DNA of 64,000 nt from Streptomyces luteogriseus. GTDB lineage: Bacteria > Actinomycetota > Actinomycetes > Streptomycetales > Streptomycetaceae. The notes below the pieces were generated by a model. That model did not search any database. It was given only the letters and a program-made list of their open reading frames with translations, and was not told where the DNA came from. The stretch covers positions 4,030,001 to 4,094,000 of the forward strand of contig NZ_JACHMS010000001.1 of assembly GCF_014205055.1 (NCBI RefSeq). Reading direction: 5' to 3'. Below are positions 26,223 through 33,649 of this stretch, piece after piece (positions within the stretch are counted from its first letter, which is position 1; each line of letters begins with the position of its first letter). The position numbers were made by a program, and so were the translations under genes.

Positions 26223-26718
26223 GGATCGACTCCGCAAGCACACAAAAAAGAGAGGGAGATGGGTCCGCTGCGCCCCGGTCGCACCGGGGGATGTCGGCCC
26301 GAGGCAACCCGGTCGGCCGGTTTCAGGAAGGTATCCGCAGGATGTCCGGGGAGGGCTGCGTCGGTGGCTAGAGGGAATCATGAACAGTGGCGCCGCCACA
26401 GCGTTTTTACCCAAGTTCGTAGGGTTTCCATCCCTCAGAGGGCTCCTCAGCTCAACTGTTCAACTACGGCGTGCGCTGGTGCCGGGGAGGCGTGCGCCGG
26501 TGTGCCGTGGCCTACGCCCGGAGTCGGGACGCAGGGGAGCCCGGAATCGGGTCCCGCTCCCGAAATGACCGTTTGACGCACGCTGTTGCCGGGGTCTCGC
26601 CCTGGCCGGGGTCGCGCGGCGCGAGTTGTCCTACAGGCAGGGGACGTTGCCCGGATCCGACCGAAGTCGCCCGACAGGCATTCGACGGGTCGTCCGTCCG
26701 AGAACTCCGGACACGGCA
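26223..26718. other. intergenic region without a supported gene
   Basis: About 500 bases upstream of the DUF2617 gene. Reading frames here lack homology, good starts and consistent GC3 pattern. An AT-richer patch (about 26395-26460, with GTTTTTACCC) could hold promoters for the minus-strand DUF2617 gene. Confidence 0.6.
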
Positions 26719-26752
26719 AACGCGGGGCCCGCCCAGGTGCGGACCCCGCGTT
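26719..26752 (-). terminator. terminator after the Cys/Gly-rich gene
   Basis: AACGCGGGG (26719-26727) pairs with CCCCGCGTT (26744-26752), 16-base loop. It lies about 45 bases beyond the stop of the Cys/Gly-rich membrane protein gene on the minus strand. Confidence 0.65.
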
Positions 26753-26794
26753 CGGTGGATGCGGCTTCCCCGTCGTGAGGACGGCCGACGTCAA

Positions 26795-27076
26795 TCAGCT
26801 GCCTCCGCCGCCACAACCACCGCCACCACCCCCACAGGACGACCCGCCTCCGCAGGACGAGCTGCCGCCGCAGGAGTGCCCCCCGTGGTGTCCGCCGCCG
26901 GAGGAGCCGGAGTCTCCCCCGCCGGCCCACCAGCTGTTGTTGCTACTGCCGCTCGAACCGGAGGACGCCCACGCCCCGCGACGAGCCGTCCGCCCTGAAG
27001 AGCCCCTACGGGCCTTGGAGACCAGCGCCCCGACCAGGACGACTCCGACCACCGCCAGGATGATGCCGACGATCAT
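26795..27076 (-). CDS. small membrane protein with a Cys/Gly/His-rich tail
   Basis: A 93-residue protein: one N-terminal helix (IVGIILAVVGVVLVGALV), a short basic turn, then a Gly/Ser-rich tail with five cysteines and several histidines (GGHHGGHSCGG, SSCGGGSSC, GGGCGGGGS). AGGAGG lies nine bases before the ATG, an excellent ribosome site, which confirms the start. The tail could bind metal or form disulphides on whichever side it lies; by the positive-inside rule the basic segment after the helix puts the tail in the cytoplasm. Function unknown. Confidence 0.75.
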   Translation of the reverse strand: MIVGIILAVVGVVLVGALVSKARRGSSGRTARRGAWASSGSSGSSNNSWWAGGGDSGSSGGGHHGGHSCGGSSSCGGGSSCGGGGGGCGGGGS

Positions 27077-27173
27077 GGCGTCACCCTCCTTTCGTTTCCC
27101 CCGAAGCGGCCCCCCGTGGGCGCCTCGCTCTTGCGTGAGGCGGTGATGCCCGCCCCCTGAACGAGCCAAAGCA

Positions 27174-27196
27174 GAGTTGAGGAACTTCAGAGCCTT
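27174..27196. repeat. direct repeat flanking a membrane-protein gene, left copy
   Basis: GAGTTGAGGAACTTCAGAGC plus flanking bases match 28084-28106 with two or three differences. Similarity continues in patches (GCGCAGAATGGC near 27222 against GCGCAGGATGGC near 28108). Confidence 0.6.
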
Positions 27197-27207
27197 CTCA
27201 CGGGGCA

Positions 27208-27247
27208 ACGGCCCCTGATCTGCGCAGAATGGCAGGTCAGGGGCCGT
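27208..27247 (-). terminator. terminator after the unknown membrane-protein gene
   Basis: ACGGCCCCTGA (27208-27218) pairs exactly with TCAGGGGCCGT (27237-27247), 18-base loop, about 50 bases beyond the stop on the minus strand. Confidence 0.65.
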
Positions 27248-27296
27248 CCGGGGCTCATTGGGCCGTCAGCGGGCCGTGATCTCGCCCGACGATCGT

Positions 27297-27920
27297 TCAG
27301 ACTCCGAGGTGTCCCCCGTCGCCGGCGCCGAGGAGGGAGTTCGTGAGCCGGCGTTCGACAGCGGAGGGCAGGGACCACAGCTCGGCACGCCGCCTTCGGT
27401 CCTCCGCGCCCTGGCGGGCGGCACGGCGGATACCGGACACGGCCAGGAGCAGGGCGGCCAGGGACACGGCAAGCCCGGTCCCGAGGAGTGCACCGGCGAC
27501 CACGGCGCCGTCCGCCAGGGCGTACGGAAGCGCGACCCCGAGACAGAGCGTGCCGAGGCCGCCGAGGACGGAAACCATCCACCACAGTGGCGTGAGCGGG
27601 TGCTCGTCGCGCAGGTGGTCGACCATCTGCCGGTCGGTGGGACGCCGCCGCGGGTGCTTTCCGGCGGCGAGGAACAGCTCGGCCCGCCCACGCAGCGCCC
27701 ACACCGCGTGCACTCCCACCCATACGACGGGAAGCACGAACAGCGTCACCAGCACCGAACCCGCCTGGATCGCCCGCGGCACCGACACCCAGCCGGAGGC
27801 GTCGGCGACCACGGACGCCACGGCGGCTCCCACGCATACGGCACCCGCCGCGCTCGTGACCACGAGCCATCGCCGGGCCGCCCGCACGCGAGCGCTGAGA
27901 GGGAACTCGACCGCGTCCAA
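27297..27920 (-). CDS. four-helix membrane protein of unknown function
   Basis: A 207-residue protein with four hydrophobic helices (about 17-38, 48-72, 108-130, 138-160) and basic loops, ending in a soluble tail (WSLPSAVERRLTNSLLG). No family recognised. The start is TTG at 27920 with GGGAGA five bases before it; no ATG or GTG with a comparable site is available. Its codon pattern suits a real gene. It sits between two copies of a direct repeat, suggesting that it was inserted ahead of the aminotransferase gene. Confidence 0.65.
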   Translation of the reverse strand: MDAVEFPLSARVRAARRWLVVTSAAGAVCVGAAVASVVADASGWVSVPRAIQAGSVLVTLFVLPVVWVGVHAVWALRGRAELFLAAGKHPRRRPTDRQMVDHLRDEHPLTPLWWMVSVLGGLGTLCLGVALPYALADGAVVAGALLGTGLAVSLAALLLAVSGIRRAARQGAEDRRRRAELWSLPSAVERRLTNSLLGAGDGGHLGV

Positions 27921-28083
27921 CGTCTTCTCCCATCGATGACCGCAGGTACTCTACGCAGCCCTCCGACGCGAACAACCGCGGACTGCTGCCGCCCGTCAGC
28001 GCAGGTGAGCGGCACACCAGCCGGAGGCCGGGCACCCGTCCGAGTTGTCTCGGGTGCCGGCGCAGGTGCTCATCCGCGAAGGT

Positions 28084-28106
28084 GAGTTGAGGAACTCCAG
28101 AGCTTC
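28084..28106. repeat. direct repeat flanking a membrane-protein gene, right copy
   Basis: GAGTTGAGGAACTCCAGAGC, the partner of 27174-27196, immediately before the aminotransferase start, so the left copy looks like a duplicate of the aminotransferase leader. Confidence 0.6.
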
Positions 28107-28123
28107 GGCGCAGGATGGCCGGC

Positions 28124-29329
28124 ATGACCTCCAGCGCGCGCCCCCTCCTGAACCGCCGGCTCGCCGAGTTCGGGACGACGATCTTCGCCGAGATGTCCGC
28201 CCTGGCTCTGAGCACCGGCGCCATCAACCTCGGGCAGGGCTTCCCCGACACCGACGGCCCCGAGGAGATCAGGGAGGCCGCCGTACGGGCCCTGCGGGAC
28301 GGCCGCGGCAACCAGTACCCGCCGGGCCCCGGCGTGCCCGAGCTGCGCACCGCGATCACCGCCCACCAGCAGCGCCGCTACGGCCTGGGCTACGACCCCG
28401 ACACGGAGGTCCTGGTCACGGCCGGTGCCACGGAGGCCATCGCCGCTGCCCTGCTGGCCCTGGTGGAGCCCGGCGACGAGGTGATCGCCTTGGAGCCGTA
28501 CTACGACTCCTACGCGGCGTGCATCGCGATGGCCGGCGGCCGCCGGGTACCGGTCACCCTGCGGGCGCACGAGGACGAGGGCCGTTTCCGCCTCGACCTG
28601 GACGAGCTGCGCGACGCCGTCACCGACCGCACCCGGCTGCTGCTGATCAACACCCCGCACAACCCGACCGGCACGGTCCTCACGCGCGAGGAGCTCGCCG
28701 CGATCGCCGAGCTGGCCGTGGAGCGCGACCTGCTGGTGGTGACGGACGAGGTGTACGAGCACCTGGTCTTCGACGACGCCGAGCACGTGCCGCTGGCGAC
28801 GTTCCCGGGGATGCGCGAGCGTACCGTCACCATTTCCAGCAGCGGGAAAACATTTTCGTTCACCGGCTGGAAGGTCGGCTGGGTGACGGGGGCCCCGGAG
28901 CTGGTCACGGCGGTGCGCTCGGCGAAGCAGTACCTGACGTACGTCTCGGCGGGCCCGTTCCAGTACGCCGTCGCCGAGGCCCTCTCGCTGCCCGAGTCGT
29001 ACTTCGCGGACTTCCGCGCCGACATGCTGGCCAAGCGGGACCTGCTGGCGGCGGGCCTGGCGGAGGCCGGGTTCCGGGTCTTCCGCCCCTCGGGCACCTA
29101 CTTCATCACCACCGACATCCGCCCTCTCGGCGAGAGCGACGGCTTCGCCTTCTGCCGCGGCCTGCCGGAACGCGCCGGTGTCGTCGCCATCCCCAACGCG
29201 GTCTTCTACGACCATCGCGAGGAGGGCGCCCCGTTCGTACGGTTCGCGTTCTGCAAGCGGACCGGGGTGCTGGAGGAGGCGGCGAAGCGGCTCGGGGCGG
29301 CGTTCCGGGCGCCGGGGACGCTAGAGTGA
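28124..29329 (+). CDS. class I/II PLP aminotransferase
   Basis: A 401-residue fold-type I aminotransferase. Motifs: GAINLGQGFPDTDGP at the N-terminus, VTAGATEAI (PLP phosphate site), NTPHNPTGTVL, DEVYEHLVFDD (pyridine-nitrogen aspartate), and SSSGKTFSFTGWKVGW with the PLP lysine (about 234). It is most like the MalY/kynurenine aminotransferase/DapC-type cluster; the amino acid used cannot be fixed. An ATG three codons upstream (28115) is an alternative start. The S. coelicolor counterpart is annotated as aspartate aminotransferase (from memory). Confidence 0.93.
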   Translation: MTSSARPLLNRRLAEFGTTIFAEMSALALSTGAINLGQGFPDTDGPEEIREAAVRALRDGRGNQYPPGPGVPELRTAITAHQQRRYGLGYDPDTEVLVTAGATEAIAAALLALVEPGDEVIALEPYYDSYAACIAMAGGRRVPVTLRAHEDEGRFRLDLDELRDAVTDRTRLLLINTPHNPTGTVLTREELAAIAELAVERDLLVVTDEVYEHLVFDDAEHVPLATFPGMRERTVTISSSGKTFSFTGWKVGWVTGAPELVTAVRSAKQYLTYVSAGPFQYAVAEALSLPESYFADFRADMLAKRDLLAAGLAEAGFRVFRPSGTYFITTDIRPLGESDGFAFCRGLPERAGVVAIPNAVFYDHREEGAPFVRFAFCKRTGVLEEAAKRLGAAFRAPGTLE

Positions 29330-29337
29330 CATTGCGG

Positions 29338-29357
29338 GTACGGGTACGTACCCGTAC
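29338..29357. promoter_or_regulatory. 20-bp perfect palindrome before the toxin-antitoxin pair
   Basis: GTACGGGTACGTACCCGTAC is fully self-complementary, 24 bases before the antitoxin start and nine after the aminotransferase stop. Antitoxins commonly repress their own operon at such sites; this is the likely operator. Confidence 0.7.
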
Positions 29358-29381
29358 TGGGGAGTCAAGGGAGCCAGCATC

Positions 29382-29639
29382 ATGTCGGACGCCAACATCC
29401 GTATCCCCGCCGAGGCTCGCGACCGGCTCGCCGAGATAGCCGCTGAGGAAGGACTGTCCCTCCGTGCCTACCTGGCCCGGCTCGCCGAGACCCTGCTCAC
29501 CCCGACGGAGCGGAACGAGCGCGCGGAGAAGGCACGGGCGGTGCTGCGGGAGTGGAACGGCTACGCCCCCAGCGAGCACGAGCAGGACGAGCTGGACGCC
29601 GAACTGGACCGCCGCCTGGCTGAGGCGGATGCCGCGTGA
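29382..29639 (+). CDS. putative antitoxin of a PIN-type pair
   Basis: An 85-residue acidic protein. The first 40 residues (ANIRIPAEARDRLAEIAAEE, then LSLRAYLARLAETLL) look like a ribbon-helix-helix DNA-binding domain; the charged C-terminal helix (HEQDELDAELDRRLAEADA) would wrap the toxin. GGGAG precedes the ATG. The stop overlaps the PIN gene start by four bases (GTGA), the usual antitoxin-first order. It probably represses at the palindrome just upstream. Confidence 0.8.
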   Translation: MSDANIRIPAEARDRLAEIAAEEGLSLRAYLARLAETLLTPTERNERAEKARAVLREWNGYAPSEHEQDELDAELDRRLAEADAA

Positions 29640-30016
29640 CCCGTGATGTGCATGTCTTCCTCGACGAGAGTGCGATGGTCGCCGCCGGCCGGGGCAATGT
29701 CCTGGTCTCCCGGCTGATCCATCGCGCTCACGCGGAGCCGGGCTGGTTCCTGTACGCCACAGTGTGTTCTCTGGTCGAGGCCGATCGTGACCGACCGGGC
29801 ACCGCGGAGCACATTGCCGCCCTGCCCTGCATCACGATCGTCGATCTGGACCTGCCTGCCGCACTGGCGGTGGGCCGCGCGACCACCTGGTCCGACGCGC
29901 ACACCCTCTACGCCGCCCAGCCCAGCCCGGAGCGGCCGGATGGTGCGGTGATCGCGACCACCAGGGCGCACACGTGGAAGGGGCAGCCGGTGCGCATCCT
30001 GGACCTCGCCCCCTGA
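29636..30016 (+). CDS. putative PIN-domain toxin
   Basis: A 126-residue protein resembling VapC-like PIN ribonucleases: an early acidic residue (VHVFLDESAMV, D about 9), a mid-protein acidic residue (VCSLVEADRDRPG), and late ones (TTWSDAHTLYAA, PDGAVIATT). The pattern is looser than in standard VapC, so assignment rests on the combination of PIN-like acidic residues, size, and coupling to a ribbon-helix-helix partner. It would cleave RNA when freed from its antitoxin. Confidence 0.72.
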   Translation: MTRDVHVFLDESAMVAAGRGNVLVSRLIHRAHAEPGWFLYATVCSLVEADRDRPGTAEHIAALPCITIVDLDLPAALAVGRATTWSDAHTLYAAQPSPERPDGAVIATTRAHTWKGQPVRILDLAP

Positions 30017-30052
30017 TCGACCGGTCGAGGCGCAGGCTTCGCCCGGGTCGCC

Positions 30053-30646
30053 TCAGCCGGCCGCACGCAGGCGCTGCTCGCCCAGGCGGTCACGGCAGCT
30101 CCGGCAGTGTCCGGGCCCCGGGGCGCGGAAGGCACGCTCGCAGCCGTCGCAGGTCTGGAAGGGCAGTACGGCCGGGCGCTCGACGCTCGGCGGGAGCGGC
30201 GCGGGGGAGGGCAACGGCAGCGGGGTTTCCCGGAGGCGGAAGGCCAGGACGCTTGCCGGGCGGGCCCGGAAACGGTCGGGGAGCCGTGCGGTCAGCAGCT
30301 CCGTGATCTCCCGCTGCCCGACTCCGGCCGCCAGCCACTCGGCGACGGCCGGTGCCAGTCGGGCGGCCTCGTGCGCGGACAGGACCAGTTCTCTGAGCGC
30401 TCGCGAGATGAGGATCTCGCCCTCGCTGAAGTGCTCGCACAGAGCGGCGATGGTCACGGGGGAGCCGTCGGGAAGCGAGGCGATGTACGCCGCGACGCCG
30501 ACCGTGACCGCGCTGCCGCGTCGCTGGGCGAGGGCGTTGGAGATCACCGTGAAGTCGGCCGTGAGGCGGGTGCGTACGTGGATCACGCCGGTAGTCGGAG
30601 CTCCGGCGTCGGCGCGCAGGCGCGCGTTAGACTGCGGGTCAGCCAT
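30053..30646 (-). CDS. helix-turn-helix protein with C-terminal zinc ribbon
   Basis: A 197-residue protein. Residues about 25-100 look like a winged helix (LTADFTVISNALAQRR, then VTIAALCEHFSEGEILISRA). The C-terminus has CDGCERAF and CRSCRDRL, two CxxC pairs spaced like a zinc ribbon, preceded by a Pro-rich linker. It is probably a DNA-binding regulator typical of Streptomyces. A 15-bp palindrome lies about 95 bases upstream, possibly for autoregulation. Confidence 0.7.
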   Translation of the reverse strand: MADPQSNARLRADAGAPTTGVIHVRTRLTADFTVISNALAQRRGSAVTVGVAAYIASLPDGSPVTIAALCEHFSEGEILISRALRELVLSAHEAARLAPAVAEWLAAGVGQREITELLTARLPDRFRARPASVLAFRLRETPLPLPSPAPLPPSVERPAVLPFQTCDGCERAFRAPGPGHCRSCRDRLGEQRLRAAG

Positions 30647-30738
30647 CGGGAAGGGGCTACTTCCTGGTTGGTCAGGCCCTCGATCGGGATTGCCGTCCCG
30701 GCCGGGGGCCGTATCTGTTTGCGGTTGTCGCGGCGAAC

Positions 30739-30753
30739 GTAACGGCCCGTTAC
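30739..30753. promoter_or_regulatory. palindrome upstream of the zinc-ribbon regulator gene
   Basis: GTAACGG (30739-30745) and CCGTTAC (30747-30753) are exact inverted repeats around one base, roughly 95 bases before the regulator start. A candidate operator. The rest of 30647-30905 shows no gene. Confidence 0.45.
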
Positions 30754-30905
30754 CCGCCCCCGCAAGCCGGTCACTCGGACGGGTGACGCCCGCCTTCCGG
30801 CGCGGGGAGGGTGGGTGGGCGGGTAGTTCTGTCCCCGGTTCTTTCAGGAGGTCAGTGGCCTACCGGACCCTCGCGGACAAGGGCCCGGTGCGTCCGGAAG
30901 CCGCC

Positions 30906-31118
30906 TCAGGGGCGGTGGTGCCCGGCCTTCAACTCACCTATGAAGGCGGCCCAGGAGACGGCTTCGAAGCACAGCGTCGGACCGGCCGGGGCCTTGCTGT
31001 CACGGACCGGGACGACGGCCCCTCGGAACCCGTCGGCCACCTCCACGCAGTCGCCGCCCGCCTGATTGCTGTAACTGCTCTTGCGCCAGGCGGCGTCGTT
31101 CAGATCGGGACGGGACAT
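30906..31118 (-). CDS. DUF397 small protein
   Basis: A 70-residue acidic protein with the DUF397 signature (DAAWRKSSYSNQAGGDCVEVAD, then VPVRDSKAP, then FEAVSWAAFIGEL). DUF397 proteins partner HTH/DUF5753 regulators (WhiJ-like) in Streptomyces development. It lies directly after the HTH gene, whose reading frame runs 119 bases into it out of frame. A GTG three codons upstream (31127) is an alternative start. Confidence 0.85.
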   Translation of the reverse strand: MSRPDLNDAAWRKSSYSNQAGGDCVEVADGFRGAVVPVRDSKAPAGPTLCFEAVSWAAFIGELKAGHHRP

Positions 31119-31947
31119 TCGAGCCACGGTAGTCGTCCTCCATCGTGGACCGGATCATGTCGAGTGACGTGACCGGGGGCAGGGCTGCCGCCCGCAGCCG
31201 ATCGTAAATCACCTTGTAGCGACCGACGTTGACTGGTTCCTCAATGAGTTGGCCATAGTCCGCGCCCTCGGTGTAGGCCATCTCTGAGCCGTCGGGCAGG
31301 GTCAGGATCGTCAGCGAACCGCCCATTGCCTCGTGTCCACCCTGGTCGAACGGCAGTACCTGCACGGTGATATGCCGCTCCACCGCAGCGTCGAGCAGAC
31401 GCGCCAACTGCTTCCGCATCACGGCCTGACCGCCGATCGGACGCCTCAGTACTGCCTCATCCAGAACCACCCACAGCTCTGGCCGTTCGGGCGAACTCAG
31501 CCGATCCTGCCGTCCCATACGGGCTGCGACGCGCTCCTCCAACTGCTCTTCACTGCCCAACAGGGCGTCCAGGCTGAGTACCGCCCGGGCGTAGTCCTCG
31601 GTCTGAAGCAGACCCGGCACCACATGAGCCGCGTACTGCCGGACGGCCCCCGCACGCTCCGCGTACTCCATGAACTTCCGCGACCAGTCCGGAAACGCCT
31701 CCCGGTACACATACGGCCACAGCTCCACCAGCAGATCCTCCGCACCGAGCGCCGCGTCCAGCGCTCGCGCCAGCTCCAGCGTCGGCTTCGCTCCGGACGC
31801 CCGCTCGATCTGCGTGATCCGCGTACTCACCACATGCGTCCGGTCGCCCAGCTCGGCCTGTGTCAGCCCCGCCGCCGTCCGGAGCCTGCGCACCCGCGCA
31901 CCGAACAGCGCGGCCATCGACGCACTGGGGTCAATTCCGTTGGCCAA
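31000..31947 (-). CDS. XRE-type HTH/DUF5753 regulator (WhiJ-like)
   Basis: An N-terminal helix-turn-helix (LRTAAGLTQAELGDRTHVVS, then TRITQIERASG) is followed by a DUF5753 domain (VPGLLQTEDYARAVL, LWVVLDEAVLRRPIG, VQVLPFDQGGHEAMGGSLTIL). A TTG at 31947 follows AAGGAACGGAAG and is preferred; an ATG at 31917 is possible. After the usual family end (SLDMIRSTMEDDYRG) the frame continues about 38 residues over the DUF397 gene, including a TTA codon (31074-31072), so the normal stop seems lost. It is the middle gene of an HTH/DUF397/ATPase triad. Confidence 0.85.
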   Translation of the reverse strand: MANGIDPSASMAALFGARVRRLRTAAGLTQAELGDRTHVVSTRITQIERASGAKPTLELARALDAALGAEDLLVELWPYVYREAFPDWSRKFMEYAERAGAVRQYAAHVVPGLLQTEDYARAVLSLDALLGSEEQLEERVAARMGRQDRLSSPERPELWVVLDEAVLRRPIGGQAVMRKQLARLLDAAVERHITVQVLPFDQGGHEAMGGSLTILTLPDGSEMAYTEGADYGQLIEEPVNVGRYKVIYDRLRAAALPPVTSLDMIRSTMEDDYRGSNVPSRSERRRLAQEQLQQSGGRRLRGGGRRVPRGRRPGP

Positions 31948-31962
31948 GGCATCACTTCCGTT

Positions 31963-31984
31963 CCTTACGGCTGCACAAGTAAGG
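31963..31984. promoter_or_regulatory. inverted repeat over the HTH gene leader
   Basis: CCTTAC (31963-31968) and GTAAGG (31979-31984), spacer 10, cover the ribosome-binding region of the HTH gene and lie between it and the divergent ATPase gene. A candidate autoregulatory site. Confidence 0.45.
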
Positions 31985-32093
31985 CTGTGCCCCCTGTCGA
32001 GCGTAGGACGATCGGCCGACTCTTGAGCACGGAACGTGATGACTCGTGTGCGCAACGGAGCGCATCGAGCCGACGGAAAGGGACGGACAGGCC

Positions 32094-32570
32094 GTGCTGA
32101 CAGAAACCGCCACCCCGGGAGACATGCCGCAGCGTGAACTCCAGTCGCTCACGATGCAGTTCCCCTCCTCCCCGCGCGGTGCGCAGCTCGCCCGGCGTCA
32201 CGCCGTCGGGTGGATGGGGGAACGGGGCCACCCGCCGGCGTCGGACGTCTCCGGCGTGGTCGCCCTCGTCGTCGGCGAACTCGCGGCGAACGCCGTACAG
32301 CACGGTCGGGTGCCCGGCCGGAAGTTCGGCCTCCGGCTCGTCCTGGACCGGGCCGCGGGCGTGCTGCGTGTGGAGGTCGCGGACGCCGCCTCCGCGAAGC
32401 GGCTGCCTACGGCCGCGCCCTCGTCGTCTCCCGATGGTGAGTCCGGCCGGGGGCTGCTCCTGGTGGACGTCCTGGCCGAGCGCTGGGGGTCGACGCCCCG
32501 CAGCCCGGTGGGCAAGACGGTATGGGCGGAGCTGTGTCTCGACGCTTCAGCTCCCCGCCGACTTCAGTGA
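32094..32570 (+). CDS. RsbW-like ATP-binding (anti-sigma-type) protein
   Basis: About 158 residues with a HATPase_c_2 domain: GELAANAVQHG (N box, about 70), LRVEVADAA (D box) and GRGLLLVDVLAERWG (G box). Such serine-kinase-like proteins are abundant in Streptomyces, and many pair with HTH/DUF397 modules as here. The GTG at 32094 is favoured over one at 32046. It is divergent from the HTH gene with an inverted repeat between. Confidence 0.85.
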   Translation: MLTETATPGDMPQRELQSLTMQFPSSPRGAQLARRHAVGWMGERGHPPASDVSGVVALVVGELAANAVQHGRVPGRKFGLRLVLDRAAGVLRVEVADAASAKRLPTAAPSSSPDGESGRGLLLVDVLAERWGSTPRSPVGKTVWAELCLDASAPRRLQ

Positions 32571-32612
32571 CTCGCCGACGTCACCCCGCCGGCTTGGTGA
32601 CGGGCCATGAAG

Positions 32613-32807
32613 TCACACTCTGCCAGGGGCGGGATTGTCGGGGTAGATCAACCGCACGCCACCGCCGATCACCAGGAAGCAGCTCAGCAACAGGGCGAAA
32701 CGTGCGAACCTCGCACCGCCCTCCCAATCGGCTGAAGGACCCAAGACCAACCAGAACGCGAGACCTGCCCCCGCAATCAAAACCGCTACGCCCAGTAACC
32801 GGCGCAC
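32613..32807 (-). CDS. small two-helix membrane protein with a TTA codon
   Basis: A 64-residue protein with two hydrophobic helices (LLGVAVLIAGAGLAFWLVL and ALLLSCFLVIGGGVRLIY) and a short tail. GTG start; the fourth codon is TTA (32798-32796), so translation may depend on bldA. Codon use is less GC3-biased than its neighbours. No family recognised. Confidence 0.6.
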   Translation of the reverse strand: MRRLLGVAVLIAGAGLAFWLVLGPSADWEGGARFARFALLLSCFLVIGGGVRLIYPDNPAPGRV

Positions 32808-32894
32808 CCCTTGTCCCCTCTTTGCGATCTTCAGTCAGCCGATCACTCTACTCACCGGAAACAACGGCGCAGGGCGGGTCCTGCGAAAGACAAA

Positions 32895-32927
32895 CGGCGC
32901 GTACAGCGCGTACCTGTTCGTACGCGC
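32895..32927 (-). terminator. terminator after the YbjN-like gene
   Basis: GGCGCGTAC (32895-32903) pairs with GTACGCGCC (32919-32927), 15-base loop, 30 bases beyond the stop on the minus strand. Confidence 0.6.
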
Positions 32928-32956
32928 CGACGCGCCGCGGGGCCCGGGCGGGGGGC

Positions 32957-33484
32957 CTACTCGTCGTCTTCGGGCTTCTCCGCCTCGTTGATCTCCTCTT
33001 CAATACCGAGCTGCTCGACGAGCCACTTGTCGAACTCGATCGCCGCGCGCACCCAGCTGACCGTCGAGGAGACGAAGTGCTCCAGGCTGACGCCCATGCC
33101 GATCAGCATCTGGGCCTCGCCGATCAGGCGGACCGTGCCGTCGTCGTGCGTGTGGCTGTAGACCTTGGGCCACAGGGTCCGGCGGTTCCAGTCGTCGATC
33201 GACTCGAGGATCTGCGGCTTGGCCTCGATCTCGTGGGGCCGGTCGTAGAACGTCCGCACGGAGAAGACCTGCTGGTCTCCCTCACCCCGGAACATGAAGT
33301 AGGTGCGGAACTGCTCCCACGGCGCCGCGAGGTCTCCCTCGTCGTCGACGACGTACTTGAGCTCCATCTGGTCGAGGAGCTGCTTCACGAGGTCCTGATC
33401 CGGGACGACGGGGCCGGCCGGGCCGCCGGGCTGCGGCTCGGGCTGGCCCCCGAAGTTCGGAATCGAGGACGGGTCGATGGTCAC
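32957..33484 (-). CDS. YbjN-domain (type III chaperone-like) protein
   Basis: A 175-residue soluble acidic protein with a YbjN-like fold: LVKQLLDQMELKYVVDDEGD, FRTYFMFRGEGDQQVFSVR, then NRRTLWPKVYSHTHDDG and LIGEAQMLIGMGVSLEHFV. The family resembles type III secretion chaperones and is common in actinobacteria; its client is unknown. The GTG at 33484 follows AAGGGAAA. A long open frame upstream has no homology and crosses the divergent gene start. Confidence 0.8.
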   Translation of the reverse strand: MTIDPSSIPNFGGQPEPQPGGPAGPVVPDQDLVKQLLDQMELKYVVDDEGDLAAPWEQFRTYFMFRGEGDQQVFSVRTFYDRPHEIEAKPQILESIDDWNRRTLWPKVYSHTHDDGTVRLIGEAQMLIGMGVSLEHFVSSTVSWVRAAIEFDKWLVEQLGIEEEINEAEKPEDDE

Positions 33485-33649
33485 CGTGAATTTCCCTTCG
33501 TACGGATTCCGCCATCCTCCCCCATGCGGGGAGGGGGGTGGCAAGCCCCGACAGACCCTGTCAGCCCTGGGCTGACACGATCCGGTCAGCTGCAACCTCC
33601 GGGTACCCGGAACCGTCCTCCTGAGCAGCCGACGGAGGGGACGGTGCAC

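Noticed and set aside
27187..28359. 390-codon minus-strand frame near the aminotransferase start
   Set aside because: Conflicts with the aminotransferase gene and the terminator; Arg-rich noise.
32522..33649. Upstream extension of the frame ending at 34138
   Set aside because: Crosses two other genes; no homology before the membrane anchor that starts at 33650.
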